49,971 nt of DNA from Comamonas jiangduensis (GTDB taxonomy: Bacteria > Pseudomonadota > Gammaproteobacteria > Burkholderiales > Burkholderiaceae_C): positions 1 through 49,971 of the forward strand of contig NZ_CADEPJ010000200.1 of assembly GCF_902829245.1 (NCBI RefSeq), in the 5' to 3' direction. The first letter of the stretch is position 1. Each line of letters begins with the position of its first letter. The position numbers were made by a program, and so were the translations under genes. The notes below the pieces were generated by a model. It saw nothing but the letters and a program-made list of their open reading frames with translations, had not been told where the DNA came from and did no database searches. Positions 1 through 7,939 of this stretch are shown here, piece after piece.

Positions 1-647
1 CTGTGGTAGCGGTCCACCCAGGCTTTGTCCGCAGGCCAGCCTTTGCTCCAGGCCAGTTCGTTGAGTTTTTGCCCTGTGGTGCCCGTGCCCACCCGTCGCT
101 TAAAGCGCGAGAGCAGGTCAAAATTCTGCGCCACAAAATCCAGCATAGCGGGCTTCATGGCATCGTGCGCAATCAGCGCCACGGTCTGGTTTTCAAAGTC
201 ATGAAAGCGATCGGCATTGCGGTCGCGCGCCAAGCCTGCGTGCATGCGCTCCATCTCCACCCAGTCGCGCGCCGTGGCCACGGTAGAGATAAAGGGCTTG
301 CCGTGAATCACGCACTGGCGCTTCAAAGCCAATGCTTCCGGGAAGATGGAGGATGGATCGACCGGGTCGGTCAGGTAAATGGCGCCATCCAGCGTGCGCC
401 CCTCGCCCATGCCCACCACCTCAGCCACCAGCTTCATCAGCCCGCCTTCGCGGCCATAGGGGTAGCGCACCAGGTTGCTGTAGCGGTGCATCATGTTGGC
501 GGCGGCAATCGCATCGTAGGTGCGGCCCACAGCGTGCAGGCCCAGGTTCAGCTCGCGCATGCCGGATTCACAGGCGCGCAGCAGCGCAAACAGTGCGGCA
601 TCTTCGGTTTGGTGGTGGAGTCGGTTCGCAGCAAGGCCTAACAGCAT
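1..647 (-). CDS. mgsA: Methylglyoxal synthase, tandem-domain form (3' end outside window)
   Basis: Methylglyoxal synthase converts dihydroxyacetone phosphate to methylglyoxal and phosphate in the cytoplasm, a bypass of lower glycolysis. About 215 residues are visible; the C-terminus lies beyond base 1. Residues 155-205 carry the start of a canonical domain: ALIAHDAMKPAM (the HD-containing first strand) and the phosphate-binding GTGTTG. Residues 1-150 are not a random extension: RYPYGREGGLMKLVAEV followed by DGAIYLTDPVDP and a PFISTVATA segment lines up with the second half of the E. coli enzyme (GGDQQ, IFFWDP, ATNVATA), so this reads as a degenerate first copy. It lacks the catalytic Asp of GGDQ. 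The ATG at 647 has AAGGAA about nine bases upstream; a GTG at 653 is the alternative start. The family call is firm; the tandem-domain reading is my own alignment by eye. Confidence 0.85.
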   Translation of the reverse strand, partial: MLLGLAANRLHHQTEDAALFALLRACESGMRELNLGLHAVGRTYDAIAAANMMHRYSNLVRYPYGREGGLMKLVAEVVGMGEGRTLDGAIYLTDPVDPSSIFPEALALKRQCVIHGKPFISTVATARDWVEMERMHAGLARDRNADRFHDFENQTVALIAHDAMKPAMLDFVAQNFDLLSRFKRRVGTGTTGQKLNELAWSKGWPADKAWVDRYH

Positions 648-966
648 GGTCACATATTCCTTCACAACAGCGCGTTCTTGAGTTCGTGATTGACGCGCGC
701 ACAGAGCATAGACCCAAACACCGGCCCCCGGAATGACGGCCGCTGGCACCCGGTGCGGCGTATGCCCAAGGCCTGCCGCCCATGCCAGAAAGCCGCATGG
801 CGCCTGCAGCGCTGTAAAAATTCATAGCTACCAGCGCTTTCCCTATCTACATCAACGCCTTTTTTGGCAAGTGTGCGAACTAAGCGACACCACGCCAAAT
901 TGCTTCTGCTAGCCTGCACACGCCGCTGATCGGTGGCACTTTATTGGCTCTCTGGTATCGGTTTTT
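648..966. other. Intergenic region between mgsA and the Bcr-type fragment
   Basis: No convincing gene is present. The two flanking genes diverge, so their promoters must lie here, but I cannot identify clear -35/-10 pairs. Around 811-875 there is a half copy of the dispersed repeat seen elsewhere in this window (ATAGCTACCAGCGCTTT followed by a T-rich stretch), without an obvious second arm. Confidence 0.5.
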
Positions 967-1270
967 GTGTCTGCTTCTTCCTCTTCTGCCGTGGCATCGC
1001 CTGCGGCCATGTCGCCCGTTTTTGTCATTGGCTTGCTCGCGCTGCTGCTGGGCTTTCAGCCGCTGACGACCGATCTGTACCTGCCCGCCATGCCGTTGCT
1101 GGCGCAGCAGCTCGATGCCTCTGTCGCCCAGACCCAAAGCACGTTTTACACCCTGATCCTGGCGTTTGGCTGCTCACAACTGGCCTGGGGGCCCGCGTCC
1201 GACCGCTGGGGCCGTCGCCCCATCTTGCTGGCAGGCATTGGCCTGTATGTGCTGGCTTGTGCTGCCTGCG
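967..1270 (+). pseudogene. Bcr/CflA-type MFS drug transporter, N-terminal fragment
   Basis: About the first 100 residues of a major facilitator of the Bcr/CflA drug-resistance subfamily. The first membrane segment is followed by the family's PLTTDLYLPAMPLLAQQL region, then a second segment (LILAFGCSQLAWGPASDRWGRRPILL) containing the cytoplasmic DRWGRR loop that marks MFS proteins. The reading frame continues past about 1270, but the protein stops resembling a transporter there and the opposite strand encodes a dehydrogenase instead. A full-length member has about 400 residues, so three quarters is missing. The start is uncertain: GTG at 967 or ATG at 1009, neither with a strong ribosome binding site. 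Confidence 0.8.
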
Positions 1271-1904
1271 CTGGTGTCAGCAGCGCAGGCATGTGGAAGT
1301 CATTCTGTGCAGTCAGCGGCGTGGCCACAAAACCCGGGTTGACCACACTCACTGCCACCCCCTTGGGGCGCAAATCCAGAAACAGTGTCTCCGCCAGATT
1401 GATCAAAGCGGCCTTGGTTGGCCCATAGGCCAAGCTCTGCGGCAGTCCACGCAAGCCAGCTACGCTGGCCACCAAACTGAGGTGGGGTGCGCGGCCATCG
1501 CGCGCTGCGCTCAGCATGGCGGGCACCACCGCAGCCACCACATGCAAAGCCCCGGTCTGGTTCACTTGCTGGTGGCGCAACAACTCATCCAAATCCATTG
1601 CATCGGCACGCATAGGCTTGTAGTAGCCTGCGCAATAGCACACCAAATCCAAGCTACCTTGTGCATTCAGTTGCTGCGCTGCGTGTTCCACGGCCTCGCG
1701 ATCTGTCACATCCAGGGGCAGCGCCTGGCTACCTGGGTGCTGCGCCACAAACTCCATCAAAGGCGCCTGCTGCCTTGCAGAAATAATCACTTGCGCTCCC
1801 CGCGCATGCAGCGCTTCTGCCAGCGAGCGGCCAATGCCTGTGGAAGCGCCAATCAGCCAGACGCGCTGGCCTTGCCAATTGGTAATGCGAGGGTTGAGCG
1901 ACAT
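1254..1904 (-). pseudogene. Short-chain dehydrogenase/reductase, C-terminally truncated
   Basis: An NAD(P)-dependent oxidoreductase of the classical SDR family. Residues 18-27 hold the cofactor motif (GASTGIG), residue 146 is the likely catalytic Ser (LVASVAG) and Y160 with K164 form YGPTK. About 217 residues remain and the usual last 30-40 are missing: after TPAQAAQA near base 1254 the frame runs into sequence that encodes the Bcr-type transporter on the other strand. It begins 11 bases after the DUF3833 gene and would be the fourth gene of that operon. Substrate is unknown; the neighbours suggest membrane-lipid modification. Confidence 0.85.
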
Positions 1905-1915
1905 AGGCCTTCTCT

Positions 1916-2452
1916 TTAAACCTTGGTGAATGAAAGCAATACTTCGCCCAAGCGAATGCCAAACTTACTCATGGTGGCGCGATTGAGCATGACGTGGTCA
2001 TCCATCAAAAACATCCAATCATCAAATTGCACTTCGTACACACTGCCGTCCACAGGCAAGCGCAAGGTGTAATTCCAGCGGAAGGCGTTGCCAGAGGTTT
2101 GCCCCTGCGCCTCACCCACCACATCATCGGCCCGCCCGGTGTAGCGGCCGTCAGCATGCTTGGTCAAACGCCATACGCGGCGTTCGGTGCTGCCATCCGC
2201 ATAGCTAAAGTGCTCATCCAGCACGCCCTGGTTGCCTTCCCAGTGGCAGTCCATGACCACCGTAAAACGTCGGGCTACGGCACCATCACGCTTTTGAAAA
2301 ATGCCGTGTGCCAACACACGGCCATTGAAATAGCGATCCAGCTCCAGGAGCGGTTTTTGCTGCACATAGTCACTCACCTGCGGGCCTGCACACCCTGCTA
2401 GCATTGCCACACTTGCCAGGCCTGCTATCAATAAAGTACGACGTTGGTTCAT
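1916..2452 (-). CDS. DUF3833-family lipoprotein
   Basis: A 178-residue protein of the DUF3833 family. It begins with a lipoprotein signal peptide (LLIAGLASVAMLAGC, lipobox LAGC around residue 20), so it should be anchored to a membrane from the periplasmic side. The body is beta-rich, with conserved segments GRVLAHGIFQ, WRLTKHADGRYTG and FDDWMFLMDDHVMLNRA. The ATG at 2452 overlaps the stop of the upstream transporter by four bases and is preceded by GGAGG, which indicates translational coupling. As I recall, DUF3833 genes usually travel with a chalcone-isomerase-like protein, an SDR and a cyclopropane-fatty-acid-synthase-like methyltransferase in operons linked to lipid modification or singlet-oxygen response in other proteobacteria. 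The methyltransferase is not in this window. Confidence 0.85.
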   Translation of the reverse strand: MNQRRTLLIAGLASVAMLAGCAGPQVSDYVQQKPLLELDRYFNGRVLAHGIFQKRDGAVARRFTVVMDCHWEGNQGVLDEHFSYADGSTERRVWRLTKHADGRYTGRADDVVGEAQGQTSGNAFRWNYTLRLPVDGSVYEVQFDDWMFLMDDHVMLNRATMSKFGIRLGEVLLSFTKV

Positions 2453-3753
2453 GATGGATACCTCCTGTCCGATGCCGGTAAAGACTCCCGGCGGATTAGC
2501 AACACATACAGCAACAGCGCAGCCAGTAATTTGAGCGCACAAGGCACCAGGGCATAGGCCCACGCCAGATGCTGCAACGCTTGTTCATCTTGACTGCCTG
2601 GTGCATAGCCAAGCCACTGCAGCAGCGGCAATACTGCACCCGCAGCCAGTGCCAGGTTGAGCTTGGTGGCCAGGCTCCACCAGCCCAAGTAAGCCCCATC
2701 GCGGCTACCCTGCGCACCTTGCCACTCAATCAACCGCGCTAACAAGGCGCCAGGCAAGGCCAGGTCCGCACCTAAAGCCACACCTGTCAGTGCACAAATT
2801 AGGGCAAAGGCTGGAATCTGCCCTGTACCCAAACCTGCAGTCCAGGCAAAGCAGACCACGGCCAGCAACATGCCCAACAACCAACTCCGGGCCAGCCCTA
2901 GATGGCGCACCACGCGCAGCCACAACGGCATAGAGGCCGCAGCGCATATGAAATACAGCACCAGAAAAACCGCCGTAGCTTCTTCACTGGCACGCAGCCG
3001 GTCTTGCGCAAAAAACAGCATGAGAGCGGCAGGGATAGCACTGGCAATACCGTTGCTCATGAACACGGCCAACAACCGTCTAAACGCAGATTGCGCCAAG
3101 GGTTGCCACACCGAGATCGCCGCTTGCGGCGAGCCATGCAAAGGAACAGGCTGTGGCGCACGCCACCACAGTGCCCACCCCAAGAACAAGGCCACGCCAA
3201 ATACGGCCAGCATGGCCTTCGGCCCCCAAACAACCGACAAACCCGAAGCCGCAATGACGCCTGCCAGCCCCAGGCCCTCACGCCAAGCCACAATCCGACT
3301 GCGTAGCAAGTCATCGCCTCCCAGACGTACCCCCCAGGCTTGGTGAGTAATTACCAACAGACTGTGCGCCATACAGGTCAGCAGCAAGCCACTGACCAGC
3401 CACACCGCCAATCCGGCTTCCTCCGTCACTGCCGGAAAAAACAAACCCGTCATGCCCAGCCATTGAAACAGCGCCGCAGCGCCGCCCACCAGCCACACTG
3501 CGCGGGCCGTTCGGGCAAACAATGCGTCGCTGGCACGCCCCAGCCAAGGTTCGACCACGGCATCCACCAGTCGCACTGCCATCAGCAAAGCCCCCACGGT
3601 GGCGAGCGACAAGCCAAAACTGCGCGCATAGTGATTGGGGAGTACCACGTACAAAGGCAGTGCAGCAAAGGCCAGTGGGAAGCCCAGTAAGCCATAGGTC
3701 AAGCCAGAGCGCCAGGGCAGCGCATCTGACACGGATGCATCAGGGGTGCTCAT
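2449..3753 (-). CDS. MFS transporter of the GPH/MFS_2 (sugar:cation symporter-like) group
   Basis: A 434-residue integral membrane protein with about twelve hydrophobic segments. It resembles the glycoside-pentoside-hexuronide:cation symporter branch of the major facilitators (a melibiose-carrier-like fold): an early LYVVLPNHYARSFGLSL segment, a DAVVEPWLGRASD loop after the second helix and a SRIVAWREGLGLAGVIAAS stretch mid-protein. Its substrate here is unlikely to be a sugar; paralogues in DUF3833/chalcone-isomerase operons are thought to act in envelope lipid traffic, which is an inference. It overlaps its neighbours by four bases at both ends, so the three genes are translated as a coupled set. 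No frameshift is apparent. Confidence 0.85.
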   Translation of the reverse strand: MSTPDASVSDALPWRSGLTYGLLGFPLAFAALPLYVVLPNHYARSFGLSLATVGALLMAVRLVDAVVEPWLGRASDALFARTARAVWLVGGAAALFQWLGMTGLFFPAVTEEAGLAVWLVSGLLLTCMAHSLLVITHQAWGVRLGGDDLLRSRIVAWREGLGLAGVIAASGLSVVWGPKAMLAVFGVALFLGWALWWRAPQPVPLHGSPQAAISVWQPLAQSAFRRLLAVFMSNGIASAIPAALMLFFAQDRLRASEEATAVFLVLYFICAAASMPLWLRVVRHLGLARSWLLGMLLAVVCFAWTAGLGTGQIPAFALICALTGVALGADLALPGALLARLIEWQGAQGSRDGAYLGWWSLATKLNLALAAGAVLPLLQWLGYAPGSQDEQALQHLAWAYALVPCALKLLAALLLYVLLIRRESLPASDRRYPS

Positions 3754-4346
3754 GGCACCGCCCTACCAAGACCTGCCAGTAAGGCACTGCGCAAACCAGG
3801 CTCTGAAGTTTGTGGCGACAGCCAGATACCAAAAAAGTAGCGTGCCAGCTCAGGGTCATTGATCGTGCCCAGAGGTTGCCCCCCACGCCACAGCTGCATC
3901 CCTTGGCCAGGCAGGTACAAGCCCGTGAGCTTGTCGCCCGGCTGCACGTCAGGCAACCACTGCGCCAACTCTTGCGTCCAGCGGTGCGCTAATTCTTCAC
4001 CCAACCTGCGCTGGCGTTGCATTTCTTGGACAGAGCGTTGCGCAATCGCTTTTCCAGTGAAAGCCCGGTGGTAAATCAGCTCCAGCGCCAAAGGGTGTTG
4101 GCCAAATGCTTGCGCATCGAATTCTGGGCCTACCCATAAGAGCGCATCGTAAATCCGCAAGCCCAAAAAGCGCATTTGCCCTTGTCCTGCCAGACGTGGC
4201 TGCAGCACCGCCTGCTGTACCGCAGCCGATGGGGTGGTCTCTGGCGTGGCGAGGGCCACTCCAGTGGGGGCAGCCCCCCAGACTGCACACGCCACACTCC
4301 ATTGCAACAGCACACACTTCAATGAATAAATTCGGTGTTTAAGCAT
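3750..4346 (-). CDS. Chalcone isomerase-like protein
   Basis: A 198-residue protein of the bacterial chalcone-isomerase-like family (Chalcone_3 type). The body contains LAGQGQMRFLGLRIYDALLWVGP near residue 55, the typical opening of the fold, followed by ALELIYHRAFTGKAIAQRSVQEM and DKLTGLYLPGQGMQLW. The N-terminal hydrophobic stretch (LLQWSVACAVWGAAPTGVALA) looks like a signal peptide, so it is probably periplasmic. Bacterial members generally lack flavonoid-cyclase chemistry and may bind fatty acids. The ATG at 4346 has AGG-type spacing; a TTG two codons earlier is less likely. It is the first gene of the operon and starts only 50 bases after the chemoreceptor gene, so read-through from there is possible. 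Confidence 0.85.
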   Translation of the reverse strand: MLKHRIYSLKCVLLQWSVACAVWGAAPTGVALATPETTPSAAVQQAVLQPRLAGQGQMRFLGLRIYDALLWVGPEFDAQAFGQHPLALELIYHRAFTGKAIAQRSVQEMQRQRRLGEELAHRWTQELAQWLPDVQPGDKLTGLYLPGQGMQLWRGGQPLGTINDPELARYFFGIWLSPQTSEPGLRSALLAGLGRAVP

Positions 4347-4396
4347 ATGCAACCTGCCTTAAAAGCTATGGTTTTAGATGCAGCGTGACAGAGCCA

Positions 4397-6048
4397 TCAC
4401 GTCTGAACTGTCTGTAACTTGGTGATTCGCGCCGCAGCGGCGTTGCGCAGCGTTGCAGGGGCAAGTGCTGGTGCAGTGCCCTGCAAACGATGCGCTGGCA
4501 AGTGGCGTGATTCATAAGCACTGTCCCCCCCCGTTAAGCGAAATACGCGTACCGCGGCCCCCAACTGTGCGGCTTGGTGTCGCAAAGCTTGGGCTGCAGC
4601 AGCACTTTGCTCCACCATGGCAGCGTTTTGCTGCGTGGCTTGGTCCATTTGCGTAATGGCTTCACCCACCTGCGCCACACCAGAGCTTTGCTCGTGGCTG
4701 GCCGCACTGATTTCACCCATGATGTCCGTCACGCGGCGAATGGCACCCACCATATCTTGCATCGTGCCTCCGGCCTGATCGGCCAAAGTGCTGCCATTTT
4801 CCACACGCTCCAAGCTGGTGGTAATGAGGTCTTTGATTTCCTTGGCCGCATCGGCGCTGCGTTTGGCCAGCGCACGCACTTCACTGGCCACCACCGCAAA
4901 GCCACGCCCTTGCTCGCCCGCACGGGCTGCCTCCACCGCAGCGTTCAACGCCAGAATATTCGTTTGGAAAGCAATGCCATCAATCACATTGATGATGTCG
5001 GCAATGCGGTGGCTGCTGGCACTGATGCCCTTCATGGTGTCCACCACCCGCTCGACCACAGTACCGCCTTGCTGCGCCACATCCGAAGCGCTGAGGGCCA
5101 GTTGATTGGCAGTTTGGGCGTTGTCCGCGTTTTGGCGCACGGTGACGTTCAACTGCTCCATGCTGGCGGCTGTCTCTTCCAGGGCACTGGCTTGGCTCTC
5201 GGTGCGCATCGACAAATCCGCATTACCTTGCGCAATTTCGCTGGAAGCGTGCAGCATTTCGGCCGATGCCGTCTGCACCTGCTGCACCAGCTCACGCAGC
5301 GACTGGCGCATGCCCTGCAGCTCCGCCATCAAGCCCAAAGGCTTGCCCACCCGTTGGTCATCCGATAAATCTCCATCCGCCACACGGCGCAATGCGGCGC
5401 TCGCGTCTGCGGGGTCTCCGCCCAACTCTTGGCGCATGGTACGCACCATCACCCACAGCAGCGCTGCAGCGACCACCACGGCCAGCAACGCCAAGCCTGC
5501 TGACCACCACTGCATGCGCTGCGCCGCACTGCGCGTTGCTTCATGCGAAGCCTGTGCAGCTTCGCGTGCAGCCTGCAATTGCTGCAGCAGCGCACCACGC
5601 AACTCGCGCCATGCAGGCGTTTCGTTCGCCTTCAGCGCCGCTGTTGCCGCCTGCTGGTCTTGGCTGGCAAGCACCACCACTTTGTCTTGCTCACTGACTG
5701 CGCGGTGCGCAGTGCTTGCAGCTTGCCCACGGCGTCTTCCAGCGCCGTGCCTTGCACCCGCCGACGCACATCGGCGTAAGCGCTGTCGTAAGCATCACGC
5801 GCACCACGCAGGTTCTGCACTGCCTGCTGGTCGGCGGGGTTGAGCACGATGTTGCGCACCGCCTGCCCCGACTGCAAACCTTGTGCATACAGCTCTTGCA
5901 GCTGCGTCACCACCGCTTGGTCGCTGGACAGATAGGCATCGAAGTCAGACTGGGTCCGCGTGAGCCCCCACAGACTGCTCAGCAAGGCCAACACAAAAAG
6001 CACTGCAGGAGCAGCCGTACAAAAAATTAAACGAGAGCTAAAACGCAT
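4397..6048 (-). CDS. Methyl-accepting chemotaxis protein (one frameshift)
   Basis: A chemoreceptor of about 550 residues that reports to the CheA kinase. It has an N-terminal membrane segment ([21 protein letters not shown]), a periplasmic helical ligand-binding domain with [16 protein letters not shown] (four-helix-bundle Tar type), a second membrane segment ([22 protein letters not shown]), a HAMP region ([10 protein letters not shown]) and the signalling hairpin with [19 protein letters not shown] and [19 protein letters not shown]. The C-terminus lacks a NWETF-like methylation tether. The reading frame breaks near 5695-5703: LQALRTAQ continues one frame over as [16 protein letters not shown], consistent with one missing base. 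An FNR-type box lies just upstream. Confidence 0.88.
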
Positions 6049-6357
6049 GACTCAAGAGAATGAACAAATAATTGATATGCATCAAAAGAAAAATAGATAC
6101 ATACAGCAAGTGCCCAAAGTGGGGGCTGCGCGATTATGGATGTGTTATGAGATTTTTTCTGCGCCTGCACGCAATCTGTAGCACCGCAGTGCGCCACGGT
6201 GGGGCCGGCTGGCTGAACCGGCCGTGTGTTTTATGCATGCGCAAAGCAGCATGGTCACTGCTTTGGCATTCAAGCCTGAGCGCTCATCAGCCCTGATAAC
6301 GCACACAGCCGCGATGCGGCTCCATGCCTTTTGCTTGCGCCCTCACGTGGCCGCCGA
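6049..6357. other. Intergenic region between serine hydrolase and chemoreceptor
   Basis: About 300 bases without a credible gene. Besides the FNR-type box at 6072-6085 it contains an AT-rich promoter-like stretch (6049-6165) and a GC-rich hairpin at 6202-6222 (GGCCGG, nine-base loop, CCGGCC). The hairpin is followed on the plus strand by GTGTGTTTT and has no T-run on the minus strand, so it is not a clear terminator for the hydrolase gene that ends at 6358. Confidence 0.45.
6072..6085. promoter_or_regulatory. FNR/Anr-type box upstream of the chemoreceptor
   Basis: The sequence TTGATATGCATCAA is a perfect TTGAT-N4-ATCAA palindrome, the consensus for FNR/Anr/Dnr-type CRP-family regulators. It lies in an AT-rich stretch 24 bases before the chemoreceptor ATG at 6048. 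Being so close to the start codon it would overlap the promoter or 5' leader, which fits repression better than class II activation. Binding is inferred from sequence only. Confidence 0.55.
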
Positions 6358-7556
6358 TCATTGCGCGGGCGCCTGCCGCTCTTCGTCCATCGCTTTTTGC
6401 ACTTCACGATAAAAAATTTCGCGCGCTTCGGTGGCTTGGGGGACGCGTGCCCCACCGGCCCAGTTGGCGTTCGACACTATCACCAGTTGACGATGGGGGT
6501 CGATAAAAATGCCTTGCCCAAAAATGCCGCGGGCCGCATAGCTGCCGTCGTCATAGGTCCACCACTGATAGCCATACCCTCGCCCCGGCAGACCATCGTC
6601 GCGCGCTTGGTGGTCGCTTGCGCCCACCAGTCGTCAGGCACGATGCTTTGGCCATTCACTTTCGCACCATTCAGGATAAACAGCCCCATGCGGGCGTAAT
6701 CGCGGGTGAGGCCTGCAGGCAGCAGCCGCCAATTTCCTTGCCGGTTTTGCTCAAAATCCAGGTGGCCTGTTGCTCCATGCCTGCGGGCCCCACACCTTCT
6801 CGGCAAGGTAGGTGGCCAGCGGCTTCTTGGTAGCGCGCTGCACCAGCGTGCCACCAAATTGGTCTCCCCGTGCTGTAGTGCCAGCGGTTCGGGCGGCGCT
6901 GCGCGCGGGAGCTGGCGCATATAGCTCACCAGCGCTTCCACGCCCGGCTCAGGCTGGTGGTTGTTGAACTTGGCCACATCTGAATTGGGGTCCGCATAGT
7001 CTTCGTTCCACTGCACCCCCGAGGTCATGGTCAGCAACTGCCGCACACTGACATCGTCATATGCAGAGCCTTTCAGCTCCGGGATGTAGACGCTGACCTT
7101 GTCGTCCAAACTTTGAATAAAGCCATCCATGACTGCAGCGCCCAGCAAGGTGGAAGTGAAGGATTTGGCCACCGAAAAACTGGTCCGACGCCCTGCGCCA
7201 TCAAAGCCCAGGCGGTGGCGATCCAGCCGCAGCTTGCACTGGGGCACCACCAACAGGGCTGCACTGCGCTGGCCTGCTATAGCATCCACATCCAGCTTGA
7301 GCTGAAGCGGAGCGCCCAGCGGCAAAGGCGAAGGGCTTGCACTGGCTGGCACCACATTGACCTTGGCCAGCACAGGCAGCCGATCCAGTGCGCGAAAAGC
7401 AGCATCGCGCTGCGACTGCGTCCAGAACAAGATATCCCGGTTGGTGGGCACGGTGGCCAAAAGCCCGCGCGTCTCCTTGTCCAGACTGAACCAGCCGCCC
7501 ACGCCAGCCGCAGCCACCACCACCAAAGTCCCCAACACCCATTTCTTCACAGCCAA
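6358..7556 (-). CDS. Beta-lactamase-fold serine hydrolase (several frameshifts)
   Basis: A penicillin-binding-protein-like serine hydrolase (class C beta-lactamase / 6-aminohexanoate-dimer hydrolase type). An N-terminal anchor (WVLGTLVVVAAAGVGGWFSL) precedes the catalytic SVAK tetrad (SxxK) and the region TMTSGVQWNEDY typical of the family. The second half is scrambled by frame changes between about 6600 and 6900. Read across frames it gives HYSTGETNLV, then LVQRATKKPLATYLAEKVWGP, LTRDYARMGLFILNG, GLPGRGYGYQWWTYDDG and GIFGQGIFIDPHRQLVIV. At least five single-base changes are needed, more than in any other gene here. The likely start is TTG at 7556 with AAGGAG six bases upstream; GTG at 7550 is the alternative. 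Substrate unknown. Confidence 0.8.
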
Positions 7557-7939
7557 GACGGTCTCCTTAGATTCGAGGAAAGCCGCCACCAAGGCGTGGG
7601 GCGCGCATTGCAACATTTGCGCCATTGCGCTGTTTGCACCACCCAAGCTGCGCTGTCTTTCCTGAGCCTTCAATGTGCATGTTCTCAGGATTGCCGCCTA
7701 CTGGCGTTTTCCTTCGCCATGCATCGACTTCGCCCCGCAAGCCCGCAGACACCCCACAACGGTCAGTACAAGAAGGCGGTGAGACTGGGCAGCAGGTCAT
7801 ACGGCTGCGTGGAGCAACCTGAGCAGGAAGCTCAAATTACCTTTGCCGCCACCGCTTTCATATTCAAAAAAATAGCTGCCAGCGCTGACTGGATAAGCGC
7901 TGGCAGCCAATTTAAGCCCCATAAAAGCAGTCTAAAAAA
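7557..7939. other. Intergenic region downstream of sbcB
   Basis: No supported gene. The part next to sbcB holds a hairpin element (listed separately). The remainder presumably contains the promoter of the serine hydrolase gene, but I see no convincing promoter pair. Confidence 0.45.
7860..7925. repeat. Dispersed inverted-repeat element, copy 1 (3' of sbcB)
   Basis: A perfect 12-bp stem, GCTGCCAGCGCT (7875-7886) and AGCGCTGGCAGC (7896-7907), with a nine-base loop. It is the shortest copy of the AGCT..AGCGCT family and sits 33 bases past the sbcB stop codon, with an A-rich flank on its distal side. It probably acts as a transcription terminator for sbcB. Confidence 0.7.

Noticed and set aside
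3-641. Long plus-strand open frame opposite mgsA
   Set aside because: Its residues are His/Gln/Arg-rich without family resemblance, and the minus strand encodes a clear methylglyoxal synthase.
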